A stretch of DNA of 64,000 nt, from assembly GCA_963853835.1 (NCBI GenBank), contig OY970830.1:44705966-44769965 (forward strand). The letters run 5' to 3'. The position numbers and the translations under genes are program-made. Shown piece after piece: positions 1-9,479 of this stretch. This DNA is from Calendula officinalis. Lineage: Eukaryota > Streptophyta > Magnoliopsida > Asterales > Asteraceae. Below the pieces are notes generated by a model. The model was not told the origin of the DNA. It did no database searches and saw only the letters and a list, made by a program, of their open reading frames with translations. Numbering within the stretch: the stretch's first letter is position 1; the number at the start of each line of letters is the position of its first letter.

Positions 1-1646
1 GCCCGAACACCACTTCGGCCCGAACACCACTTCGGCCCGAACATCCCACTTCGGCCCGAACAACACTTCGGCCCGAACATCCCTCTTCGGCCCGAACTCT
101 TCAATATCCAAGATTGTGTGACAAAAGGTGCTATACTAAAACATTCATAACTTTCATCTCGGGTGTCCGTTTCACGCCCACGAGTAACCAAAATAGCTGG
201 TTTGTTCGTCACTGCCAAGAACAAGTTCGGCCCGAACTCTTCACTGTTCCCGGCCCGAACTTCATTTTCGGCCCGAACTACAACCTCCGCCCGAACTCCG
301 ACCTCGGCCCGAACATCACCCTCGGCCCGAACACCGAACTTCGGCCCGAACACCACTTCGGCCCGAACATCCCACTTCGGCCCGAACACCACTTCGGCCC
401 GAACATCCCTCTTCGGCCCGAACTCTTCAATATCCAAGATTGTGTGACAAAAGGTGCTATACTAAAACATTCATAACATTTAGCTCGGGTGTCCGTTTCA
501 CGCCCACGAGTAACCAAAATAGATGGTTCGTTCGTCACTGCCAAGAACAAGTTCGGTCCGAACTCTTCACTGTTCCCGGCCCGAACTTCATTTTCGGCCC
601 GAACTTCAACCTCGGCCCGAACTTCAACCTCGGCCCGAACTTCAACCTCGGCCCGAACTCCGACCTCGGCCCGAACTTCAACCTCGGTCCGAACATCATC
701 CTCGGCCCGAACACCAAACTTCGGCCCGAACACCACTTCGGCCCGAACACCACTTCGGCCCGAACATCCCACTTCGGCCCGAACATCGCTCTTCGGCCCG
801 AACTCTTCAATATCCAAGATTGTGTGACAAAAGGTGCTATACTAAAACATTCATAACTTTCAACTCGGGTGTCCGTTTCACGCCCACGAGTAACCAAAAT
901 AGCTGGTTCGTTCGTCACTGCCAAGAACAAGTTCGGCCCGAACTTCATTTTCGGCCCGAACTTCAACCTCGGCCCGAACTCCGACCTCGGCCCGAACATC
1001 ACCCTCGGCCCGAACACCGAACTTCGGCCTGAACACCACTTCGGCCCGAACACCACTTCGGCCCGAACACCACTTCGGCCCGAACATCCCACTTCGGCCC
1101 GAACACCACTGCGGCCCGAACATCCCTCTTCGTCCCGAACTCTTCAATATCCAAGATTGTGTGACAAAAGGTGCTATACTAAAACATTCATAACTTTCAG
1201 CTCGGGTGTCCGTTTCACGCCCACGAGTAACCAAAATAGCTGGTTCGTTCGTCACTGCCAAGAACAAGTTTGGTTCGAACTCTTCACTGTTCCCGGCCCG
1301 AACTTCATTTTCGGCCCGAACTTCAACCTCGGCCCGAACTTCAACCTCGGCCCGAATGTCATCCTCGGCCCGAACACCGAACTTCGGCCCGAACACCACT
1401 TCGGCCCGAACACCACTTCGGCCCGAACATCCCACTTCGGCCCGAACACCACTTCGGCCCGAACATCCCTCTTCGGCCCGAACTCTTCAATATCCAAGAT
1501 TGTGTGACAAAAGGTGCTATACTAAAACATTCATAACTTTCAGCTCGGGTGTCCGTTTCACGCCCACGAGTAACCAAAATAGCTGGTTCATTCGTCACTG
1601 CCAAGAACAAGTTCGGCCTGAACTCTTCACTGTTCCCGGCCCGAAC
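1..1646 (+). repeat. Satellite A array, left segment
   Basis: Tandem satellite truncated by the window edge on the left and by a retrotransposon on the right. The spacer anchor attgtgtgac recurs near 114, 440, 820, 1157 and 1500, giving monomers of 326, 380, 337 and 343 bp. Each monomer has about 150-160 bp of AT-richer spacer (from tcttcaatatccaagattg to ttcactgttccc) followed by 17-19-bp subrepeats sharing ttcggcccgaac. The run of lengths 380-337-343 is found again at 14799-15858, and a version with two monomers 18 bp shorter at 9480-10503, so this segment is a higher-order relative of DNA on the far side of the insertion. No gene is present; open frames here are repeat translations. Confidence 0.97.
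1642..1646. repeat. Left target-site duplication of copia element
   Basis: The five bases cgaac directly abut the outer end of the left LTR and recur directly after the right LTR at 8969-8973. Five-base duplications are usual for Ty1/copia integration. The satellite reads through from one side to the other if one copy is removed, so this was a simple insertion. Confidence 0.93.
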
Positions 1647-2301
1647 TAATGGTGATTTTCGGTTAAAACAAGAACCAAAACGCAGCGGAAAGATTTAATC
1701 ACCATGAACGGATCTTGATATCAATCATACAATTAAACTATAAGAAAATCAAAGAGAATGGTATAAGAATTCATACCCTAGTTGCCTTTGATTATTGTGT
1801 ATTCGGATGGATTTGATGATGGATTGAAACCAAGTATTCAATTAGAATACCTCTAAAAGAAATCCACACAACACAAGCAAGAACACCAATGGAGGATGCT
1901 AGTCCTTGAATCTTGAGAGCAAAAAGAAACAAAAACACATACAAGTGTGTGTTGGGGACCATCAAAACAAGGGACCAAAAGGGAGAGTTTATGGACCATT
2001 ATTTCTCATTAATGGTGCCATTAAAACCCTTTAATGATTTCCATAAATCATACTTTCATTTTGCACTCTAGTCCCTTGTTATTTGTTTCTTCTAGTTTGC
2101 TCACAATAAAGTTTCAATATTAACAATTAATATTAAACTTATATATTATATACAAGCATGTAGCTTATATTAATATATAATGTAATTACCCTAATTACAC
2201 TATATATCTTATGGTGTTAAGTGTTTAAGTGTGTGACCCTTTAGGCTCACAAACAACTAGCCATATAACTATATGTTATACGCGTGAAGCATATTCCAAC
2301 A
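1647..2301 (-). repeat. 3' LTR of copia element
   Basis: 655 bp, matching 8314-8968 over its full length with one base difference seen by eye. On the element strand it starts TGTTGGAATATGC, typical of plant copia LTRs, and ends CACCATTA rather than the usual CA. The inner edge adjoins the polypurine tract and the outer edge adjoins the cgaac duplication, which fixes both boundaries. Confidence 0.95.
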
Positions 2302-2313
2302 GCTCCCACTTGC
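2302..2313 (-). other. Polypurine tract of copia element
   Basis: Element-strand GCAAGTGGGAGC lies directly against the start of the 3' LTR. Plant copia elements commonly end their internal region with a CAAGTGGGAG-type purine tract that primes plus-strand DNA synthesis. Position and sequence agree with this role. Confidence 0.85.
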
Positions 2314-3239
2314 GCACGTGATAACATCAAGTAGTTATACAAGCAAAGGTTAGAGTCTAGCAACCCGCCAATGCCCCTAGAAGTACATGAGGAGTTTCAT
2401 AAAATCTTTGTTCAAAATTTTTCAATCAGTTATCCTTTTGTTACTGATACCATGTTGAATTTTAGACAAGGATTAATGTCAATCTAAAATTTCAACGATT
2501 CTGTTACTCGATCTATATAATGAAATAGATTACCAAAACCAATCAAGATTCATCTTGATTGCCTTTTGGGTGTGGCCACACATACATCTATTCAAAATCA
2601 TCGAGGGGCCCAGTAGTATCTAATCCACTTTCGTGGAGGAACAAATTCTTTATTGACTGCACGTGTCTGTCATATGCTTAATGATAAACCCGATAATGGT
2701 TGTTATAGTAGCCTTATTCAGGTCAGCGTTTAACCACATCAAAGTTTGCCCCTCTACATACACAAACCAACTTGCATCTCAAGTCAGAGGATAAGTGACA
2801 AAGCCTTTGTGAGATTCACTTGTGACATAAATCCAGGAAGTGATTTCTCATAGGTTGGGTCAGTCCAATCGTGCATCGTTATGAACGACATGTGAGTTTG
2901 ATTTCATCATCCTTAGTCATACTAAGATAATGTCATCAATGCCCTCAGATTTGTCTTAATAATATTCCCATATTATTAATATGACAATGGACAATTTAGA
3001 ATATAAAACGCAGTAAATATTCATGGATATAAACATGCAAATATAGAACACAGTAGATATTCATATAAAAACGATCATATCAAATATATCAATTTATTCC
3101 AATAAAAACTGCTCAATGTTCCATTACCCAAATACTAAAACAGATTTACATGAAACTACTAGCTTGTCGAAATCCAACGTTCCATTCATATTCAATATGT
3201 TTGGTACAAGACATTGAGTTCGATGAAACGTCAGCTAGC
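2314..3239 (-). other. Degraded 3' internal region of copia element
   Basis: About 0.9 kb between the last recognisable RNase H text and the polypurine tract. I see no continuous reading frame; the expected C-terminal RNase H block with its Asp-rich and integration-tail motifs cannot be followed. The stretch is AT-rich with many stops in all frames. It contains a primer-site-like motif at 2443-2452, suggesting that part of it came from the LTR end of another copia element. Confidence 0.6.
2443..2460 (-). other. Second LTR-end/primer-site-like motif
   Basis: On the element strand this reads ATTCAACATGGTATCAGT. Many plant copia elements have ...CAACA then TGGTATCAGAG at the junction of 5' LTR and primer site, so this looks like such a junction, yet it lies 140 bp inside the 3' end of the element. 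It may mark a captured fragment of another element. The match is short and chance cannot be excluded. Confidence 0.4.
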
Positions 3240-4440
3240 TAGTTATCTGTTTGAACTTTAAGAGTACGAATTTCACATATCTCGATAATATTCGAATGTA
3301 GTGAACCTTCGTAAATAGGATCTAGTGTCATCACGACCTATTTCAAACCAACATAAGTATAGCAAGTATACTTAGTTTCAGTTCGGTATCTCCACCATAG
3401 CCAAGGAACATATATCTAGTATTTCAAAATACTTCAATGTGTTCTTAACAGCAATCCAGTGACTCTCTCATGGATTCTGTCGGTATTTTCTAGTAAGGTC
3501 CCCTAAGGACGTTACATTTGGCCTAGTGCTCCTTACAGCGTACATGATGAATGAAGTAGCCGATTCATAGGGGATTACATTCATTCGCTTCACCACATCA
3601 GGTGTGGAAGGTCCTTGAGTCTCACTCAAGTTTACATTGTGTGGCATACGAGGACTTCCTCGTTTGGGAGTACCACTCTAAACCATTTAGAATTTTGTCA
3701 ATGTAAGCACTTTGACTTAAACCAATTAACCGCTTTGATCTATCATTATAGATCTTTACTTTAAGTATGTATGTCGTGTCCCTACAATCCATCATGTCGA
3801 AACATTTTCCAAGCCAGGATTTTCATCTTGTAGCATGGTATATTGTTTCACATGAGTGACATGTCATCAACATGTATGACTTGAGAAACGACAACGCTCC
3901 CACTAGCTTTCATATATACACATACTCAGTTTGGGTTTTAGGTGAAACAAACGTTTTGATTTCATCATCAACCAAATTTCATAGTCATAGTACACTACTT
4001 TGGCTATAAGAATCCTAATGTCTTTAGTAACAGGCGAGAAGGTTTCATCATTGTCAATCCAGTAGGATTGAGTGTAACCTTTTGCTACTATGAGAGATTT
4101 ATAGGTGTGTATATTTTCATCCATGTCAACAGTCTTACTGTTTTGAGAAAGATCAACTAAGTTCAAAACTTGATTGTCTCTCATGGATTTTATTTTCGCA
4201 TTCATAGCTTCAAGTCATTTTTCGAATTCAAAATTCGATAATGCAACTTGATAGTTAGGGAGTTCATAATGATCCTCGAAACTTGCTCCTCAGCATCGAC
4301 ATAAATCTATATCGTTCAGGTGCATGAAGTGTCCTTGCGGATCTATGAATGGGAACAACATCATCCTGTGGTCCAACATCTATATGTCCAGCCTCAGAAT
4401 GATATTTGCTAGTGTTACCAGAAGGTTGTGTATCTTCACT
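3240..4440 (-). pseudogene. pol: Reverse transcriptase/RNase H remnant (copia pol, C-terminal half)
   Basis: Read leftward, the linker motif VPIHRSARTLHAPERY is at about 4340-4390, then RT text LEAMNAKIKSMRDNQV (4160-4215), VAKGYTQSYWID and DETFSPV (about 4010-4090), RILIA...YYDYEIW (about 3970-4025), then the second catalytic box as His-Val-Asp-Asp at 3863-3874 (normally Tyr-Val-Asp-Asp), and MYAVRSTRPNVT with WIAVKNTLKYF near 3430-3560. Damage: a Trp codon position is TGA at 4215-4217, about ten codons are missing after SKTV, frames shift repeatedly, and at about 3970 the text jumps from EIW to the later DDEIK segment. That last deletion, roughly 50-60 codons, removes the first palm aspartate box. 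RT cannot be functional. Confidence 0.88.
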
Positions 4441-5460
4441 TTGAATCTTGTCAAAGTCTATAGTGCTCCCACTTGCTTTGTGAAATGAGATTGTTCTCTA
4501 GAAACTCAGCATACCGAGTAACAACCATTTGTTCTCAGTTGGGAAGTAAAATAGTAATCGAAGATATACTTGATAGATATGGGCTCAAGTTTGTTCGGCA
4601 TGTCTCGTTCCACGAGATCCTCACAACCCCAGATCCTCAAGTAAGACAAATTAGGGACTTTCCCACGCCATATCTCATATGGTGTCTTTTTAACCTTTTG
4701 GTCGGAACCATATCAAGTATTCGAGCAGCAGACTTCAGTGCATGCCCCTCAAAAGGATAGTGTAAGAGAAGTAGGACTCATCATAGATCGCACCATGTCA
4801 TACAGGGTCCGATATCTCCTTCCAGACGCACCATTATCTTGTGGAGTGTATGAAAGAGTGAATTGTGAGACAATCTCACGATGTGAGGGATGATCCGGAA
4901 ACTCTTGACTCATGTACTTTCATCCTTAATCAGGACTGAAAGCCTGAGTTGTTTTGCTAAGTTGATTTTCTACTTTTACTTTAGAAAGCTTTGAACGTTT
5001 CAAAGATTTCATGTTTATGTCTAATCAAGTAAACATAACCATAGCGACTGATATCATTAAAGCTTCCATGTTGATGTTTAATCAAGTAAACATAACCACA
5101 TCGAATGATATCATCAGTGAAAGTAGGTGGCACCTTCCCTAGTCTTAGTTCTAAAAGGGCCACATACATCAGTATGTATGAGTCCAAGTAGATTTGTAGC
5201 TCTTTCGCCAACTTGGGAGAAAAGCTTTCTTGTTATCTTTCCATAATATACAAGAGAGGCATTTTAAATGATTCATAATCATTTGTAAAGAAGCCCGTCG
5301 AGTTTTAGTATCAAAATGCGTTTCTTGTTTATGTGGAAAAGATGACGATGATCTAGGTAAGTAGAATCCAAACCAATTTGGATTCTTGAGTGCTACATTT
5401 GTATATAGAACTATCGTTTGAATTAGGATCATGCATATTAATTTCAAACATACTATTACA
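4441..5460 (-). pseudogene. pol: Integrase remnant with GAG-pre-integrase zinc region (copia pol)
   Basis: The zinc-finger region shows HRHLFHINKKRI at about 5310-5360 and SFKMPLLYIM near 5240-5270. The core follows: LLGLIHTDVCGPF with the first catalytic Asp at 5168-5170, TFTDDIIRCGYVYLIKH near 5080-5130, a second Asp within SPD at 4929-4931 flanked by stops, and TPQDNGASGRRYRT near 4800-4840. In that last motif the catalytic Glu position is Gly (GGA, 4821-4823). Further on, TPYEIWRGKVPNLSYLRIWGCE is readable at about 4625-4690. There are several frameshifts and in-frame stops, and a 57-bp tandem duplication lies at 5011-5124. The D-D-E triad is broken as D-D-G, so the enzyme is dead even apart from the stops. 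Confidence 0.9.
5011..5124 (-). repeat. 57-bp tandem duplication inside integrase remnant
   Basis: Two diverged copies, 5011-5067 and 5068-5124, each carrying taatcaagtaaacataacca and a following gatatcat. In the element frame both encode an Arg-x-Gly-Tyr-Val-Tyr-Leu-Ile-(Lys/Arg)-His run, giving two copies where the copia integrase family has one. The length is a multiple of three, so the frame is kept. Divergence between the copies (several substitutions) suggests the duplication predates the present insertion. Confidence 0.85.
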
Positions 5461-5745
5461 ATGAATAGTTATAAAAAAATGTTATTTTTCATAAAACAAA
5501 ATATCATAATCCATTATTCAACAAACGATAAAGCTAAACAATGCATAATTGACAATTGTTCAAAACAATAATTAACGCATTAGGAAGGATAAGATCACAG
5601 CTTCCATTCATTTAGCTTTCTACTTCACATTCAATCTTGCACATTTGTGTAAATGTGAGTTCCACAACTAGTGTCATACACTCAAGATTTATCACGAAAA
5701 GTATAGAGTTCTATAATGAAGATACCTAATGTGATAACTAGAACA
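5461..5745 (-). pseudogene. pol: Aspartic protease remnant (copia pol, N-terminal part)
   Basis: The element strand shows VYDTSCGTHIYTNVQD followed by a stop. The block aligns in position and sequence with the plant copia protease active site, where the usual motif is Asp-(Ser/Thr)-Gly. Here Asp (5673-5675) and Thr are kept and the next residue is Ser (AGT, 5667-5669). Downstream text is AT-rich and out of frame until the pre-integrase zinc region. It is too broken to make a protease. Confidence 0.72.
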
Positions 5746-6480
5746 CATTTGTCCTTCATCAACTCTGCCACGTAGGCAGGACAATTCCTCCTTCAATGGC
5801 CAGTTTCATCGCAATGATGGCAAGAAATATCCTTTGCAGGGTGCTCCTTTTTAGCAGGTGGGGGAATCGTAGGTTTGGAAAAGTAAACTAGCTTACCCTT
5901 ACCTAGACTCTTGCCTTGTGCTTGCGGTTTACCTTCCCTGATTGCAAGAAAAGTATTGGGTAACCCTTGCTCAACCAGTTTTACCATAGCATGTTCAACG
6001 ATTGTCTTCCCCATGCTATTTACTTTTAAAACACTTTTCAAACTGGTCATAGTCCTTGGATAGTGAGGTAAGAATCAAGCTCATTCCAAGAACTTGTGGT
6101 AAGGGGTAACCAAGACGTTCCATTGGATCAAGATAGCATTGCATATTCAAGATGTAAGTGCTAACTGATTGGCCGTCCTCCTGATTGCAAGCATGGAATG
6201 CTTTAACTGTTTTGAACAGTTCAAGTTCTGCCTTTTGTTGAAATATCATTTTCAACTCGCTTATCATGTCATATGCTGTGAGTTCCTCGAAGTACTTTCG
6301 AATCTCGGGGTTCATGCTCACAAGCATATGAGTAGCAACTTCTTGGTGTTCGTTAAACGTTTCGGTAAAGGCTTGACGAACAGCAGCCGAATTACTGACA
6401 GGAGGTGCCTCAGGTAAGGCCTCTTATAGGTGTATCAACTTTCTCATCTCTAAGGACAATCCTTAGAATTCGATATCAGA
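5746..6480 (-). pseudogene. gag: Gag remnant with interrupted CCHC zinc knuckle
   Basis: Reading leftward: RILRIVLRDEKVDTPI near 6435-6480, then after a frame change SAAVRQAFTETFNEHQEVATHML and NPEIRKYFEELTAYDMISEL (6200-6390), GQSVSTYILNMQCYLDPMERLG (about 6105-6170) and KDYDQFEK. This is the plant copia Gag (UBN2/retrotran_gag_2) pattern. Another frame change near 6030-6050 leads into SMGKTIVEHAMVKLVEQGLP and a basic stretch, then the nucleocapsid knuckle CHHCDETGH at 5796-5822. The residue after that His, normally Trp in this family, is TGA (5793-5795); the final Cys of the knuckle is at 5781-5783 beyond the stop. Gag would bind RNA poorly and is split into at least three pieces. Confidence 0.9.
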
Positions 6481-8298
6481 AAATAAAGTTGATATTAGTC
6501 AGTTTTAGTTTTAAAAACTGATTTTTGAGTGGAGATACTTAGGTTTTGATGTTGTTGTTATCTGTATAACAACCAAAGTTCAAAAAATAGTATTTTCAAT
6601 AATAATTTCTTTTAATCAATTAACTACCCAATTAATTTTAATTAAAAGCTAAGATCCCATTGAGCTTCTATCACCGCATCAGTTGATCTGCTAGAGGTGA
6701 TAGATCCAATAGGTAGGTGACGATCAACAATTGCATTACAAGTGCAACTCTTAGAGGTATGGGACTTCATGGCACCTAGTGAACAAGCATCTAGGGTCAA
6801 GTGGCATGTTTGTCGCATCTTCGCCTCGAGTCAAGGTCTCACCGTTAACTTGATTAAGTCATACAATGTGAAATCATGTCAAAATAGATCTAGGTCTCAC
6901 CGTAGAGAATAATGACCTCGGATCTAAATTCAAACCACGTCTCACGTGAATTCAAAAATAGAAGCAAGTGATTTACAACCGATTGGACGGCGTGACTTAA
7001 ATTTTAGGTATGTTAAATTTTAATTTAATAAAATTTTATTTAAGATATGAATGAATCATGTACTTCATTCATACCACTTCATAAGTCTTGTAATAAACGG
7101 TAAAAACTTTTAGCGATTATTAAGTGATAAGTTTCAAATCATATTTAAACTTAGTTTAATCGCAAAACGATTTTTAGATTAAAGGTTTAATCATCAATGT
7201 TTAACTAGTAATCATCGATGATTAAGGGTTTGAATGTTCTAATGTTTGTGTCTAAAAACCATTTTTAATTTTGTTTTACTATTTGTATCTAATAGAAAAT
7301 AAAAACAACCACAAACAAAGAATAAACATGCAACAAAATTTTGTGCAAACCTCGACCGATGAAATCCTAGGTTCGGTCACGTGAGTCATCACGACGGACC
7401 GAAGGGTCAAACTATGGGACGGGCCAACATGAACCCAAACGGGCCTACATAAACCCAATGGGCTCCCACTTGCTCCAAGACATTCTTGAGCAAGTAGAAC
7501 CCAAAATTGTGAAAAAGTGTAATCTGCCAGAAAATTCCAGCAGACTTTGAAGCCCGAAAAGGCACTGAAGGAGTCTTCGTTGGTCTTCCCGGCCTTCTGG
7601 AAAGTTGTAGCCCACGACTTTGCAAGCATTTTAGGCTTTTGAATCGCCCAAAACGGAGTCCTTATGCCTCTGGAAAACCTGTTTTCGTACAGCCCTCGCT
7701 TTTGTGACGGAAATTTGTTGTTTTCTTCATTGGTCTTCAATATTTTTTGTCAACAACTTACAATAAAAAGATAAAATAAATACAATCTATTCTATGACTT
7801 TTACATTACAAATTGCCCCAAAAAATGGCACCAAAAAATAAAAGAAAAAATTAAACAAATTACAACAATTAAGCCAAAAAACACGGCTTTTCCCGAAATA
7901 ACAAACAACCAAACAATCAACACATTCATTCACAAAGGTCTAGGCTTTCATCGGTTTGCACAAACTAGCAACAATTGACAAGGCTTTGGCTTGGGATATG
8001 GCAAAAATACATGTTTTGCCATATCAACAACATGGAATTAAAAAATAAATTCCAAGCCAAATAATCAAAAAAATATAATAACAAGATTAATTTTTTGATT
8101 TTGATTTTGTAACAAGTGACAATAGGGTTCCAAAAATACCATATTTTAACCCATATTTTTATAAAAATCCGAAAATTAAATATAAAAAAAACCCGTAGGG
8201 TTTTTGTTTTTGTCCGATCGGAATTTTAAAAAAACACATAAACGATTGTTTTTTTGCCACTTTTCACAAAATCTAGCTAATTATATGATTAATATAAT
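6481..8298 (-). other. Long untranslated leader of copia element
   Basis: About 1.8 kb between the primer site and Gag. It is AT-rich at both ends with a GC-richer middle (7340-7740) that leaves a 153-codon frame open on the element strand at 7279-7740. That frame matches no family I recognise, has no Gag or Pol motif, and overlaps another open frame, so I do not call it a gene. A packaging signal would be expected in this region, but none can be pinpointed by eye. Nothing else is seen. Confidence 0.6.
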
Positions 8299-8312
8299 GA
8301 CTCGTGATACCA
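8299..8312 (-). other. tRNA-iMet-like primer binding site
   Basis: Element-strand TGGTATCACGAGTC begins one base inside the 5' LTR. The first eight bases equal the complement of the plant initiator tRNA-Met 3' end (TGGTATCA) and the rest matches loosely with one extra base. This is the standard primer for plant copia elements and sets the minus orientation of the insertion. Confidence 0.85.
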
Positions 8313-8313
8313 C

Positions 8314-8968
8314 TAATGGTGATTTTCGGTTAAAACAAGAACCAAAACGCAGCGGAAAGATTTAATCACCATGAACGCATCTTGATATCAATCATACAAT
8401 TAAACTATAAGAAAATCAAAGAGAATGGTATAAGAATTCATACCCTAGTTGCCTTTGATTATTGTGTATTCGGATGGATTTGATGATGGATTGAAACCAA
8501 GTATTCAATTAGAATACCTCTAAAAGAAATCCACACAACACAAGCAAGAACACCAATGGAGGATGCTAGTCCTTGAATCTTGAGAGCAAAAAGAAACAAA
8601 AACACATACAAGTGTGTGTTGGGGACCATCAAAACAAGGGACCAAAAGGGAGAGTTTATGGACCATTATTTCTCATTAATGGTGCCATTAAAACCCTTTA
8701 ATGATTTCCATAAATCATACTTTCATTTTGCACTCTAGTCCCTTGTTATTTGTTTCTTCTAGTTTGCTCACAATAAAGTTTCAATATTAACAATTAATAT
8801 TAAACTTATATATTATATACAAGCATGTAGCTTATATTAATATATAATGTAATTACCCTAATTACACTATATATCTTATGGTGTTAAGTGTTTAAGTGTG
8901 TGACCCTTTAGGCTCACAAACAACTAGCCATATAACTATATGTTATACGCGTGAAGCATATTCCAACA
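8314..8968 (-). repeat. 5' LTR of copia element
   Basis: 655 bp, matching 1647-2301 with one base difference seen. The outer end (element-strand TGTTGGAATATGC) abuts the right target duplication and the inner end (CACCATTA) lies one base from the primer site. As the 5' LTR it would hold the promoter of the element. Confidence 0.95.
8803..8822 (-). promoter_or_regulatory. Possible TATA region in 5' LTR
   Basis: The element strand has a TTGTATATAATATATAAG run about 150-165 bp from the LTR start, a plausible U3 position for a core promoter. The whole neighbourhood is AT-rich, so this is only a candidate. The same sequence is present in the other LTR. Confidence 0.3.
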
Positions 8969-8973
8969 CGAAC
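8969..8973. repeat. Right target-site duplication of copia element
   Basis: cgaac, identical to 1642-1646, directly follows the outer end of the 5' LTR, after which satellite A resumes (atcattttcggcccgaac). Confidence 0.93.
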
Positions 8974-9136
8974 ATCATTTTCGGCCCGAACTACAACCTC
9001 GGCCCGAACTTCAACCTCGGCCCGAACATCATCCTCGGCCCGAACACCGAACTTCGGCCCGGAACACCACTTCGGCCCGAACATCCCACTTCGGCCCGAA
9101 CATCCCTCTTCGGCCCGAACTCTTCAATATCCAAGA

Positions 9137-9479
9137 TTGTGTGACAAAAGGTGCTATACTAAAACATTCATAACTTTCAGCTCGGGTGTCCGTTTCACGC
9201 CCACGAGTAACCAAAATAGCTGGTTTGTTCGTCACTGCCAAGAACAAGTTCGGCCCGAACTCTTCACTGTTCCCGGCCCGAACTTCATTTTCGGCCCGAA
9301 CTTCAACCTCGGCCCGAAATCCGACCTCGGCCCGAACATCACCCTCGGCCCGAACACCGAACTTCGGCCCGAACACCACTTCGGCCCGAACACCACTTGG
9401 GCCCGAACATCCCACTTCGGCCCGAACACCACTTCGGCCCGAACATCCCTCTTCGGCCCGAACTCTTCAATATCCAAGA
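9137..9479 (+). repeat. Representative 343-bp satellite A monomer
   Basis: Anchor to anchor. Order: spacer with ttgtgtgacaaaaggtgc, then the gtccgtttc/cacgagtaaccaaaatag segment, then gttcgttcgtcactgccaag, then a bridge with ttcactgttcccgg. After this come ten subrepeats delimited by cccgaa, of 18, 18, 18, 18, 19, 17, 17, 19, 17 and 19 bp, ending at tcttcaatatccaag. The 17+19 pair equals 36 bp, so loss of a pair or of one 18-mer both keep the 18-bp step rule. Confidence 0.9.

Larger units (their letters stand above)
1647..8968 (-). mobile_element. Ty1/copia LTR retrotransposon, complete ends, coding-defective
   Basis: A 7322-bp element in reverse orientation: 5' LTR 8314-8968, primer site 8299-8312, leader, Gag, protease, integrase, reverse transcriptase/RNase H, polypurine tract 2302-2313, 3' LTR 1647-2301. 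The order PR-INT-RT-RH with integrase before RT marks it as Ty1/copia (Pseudoviridae type). LTRs are both 655 bp with one mismatch seen (g at 1711 against c at 8378), and a cgaac target duplication flanks it, so insertion is recent. In contrast every coding domain carries stops, frameshifts or deletions and key catalytic residues are lost. It is therefore a non-autonomous copy that must have used proteins from another copy. It sits within satellite A and is the only such insertion in about 49 kb of that array. Confidence 0.95.

Noticed and set aside
4473..4760. Plus-strand 95-codon frame
   Set aside because: It is antisense to readable integrase text on the minus strand.
7279..7740. 153-codon frame in the copia leader
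   Set aside because: It has no recognisable domain, lies in the untranslated leader of a defective element and overlaps another open frame on the same strand. The GC-richer leader explains its length.
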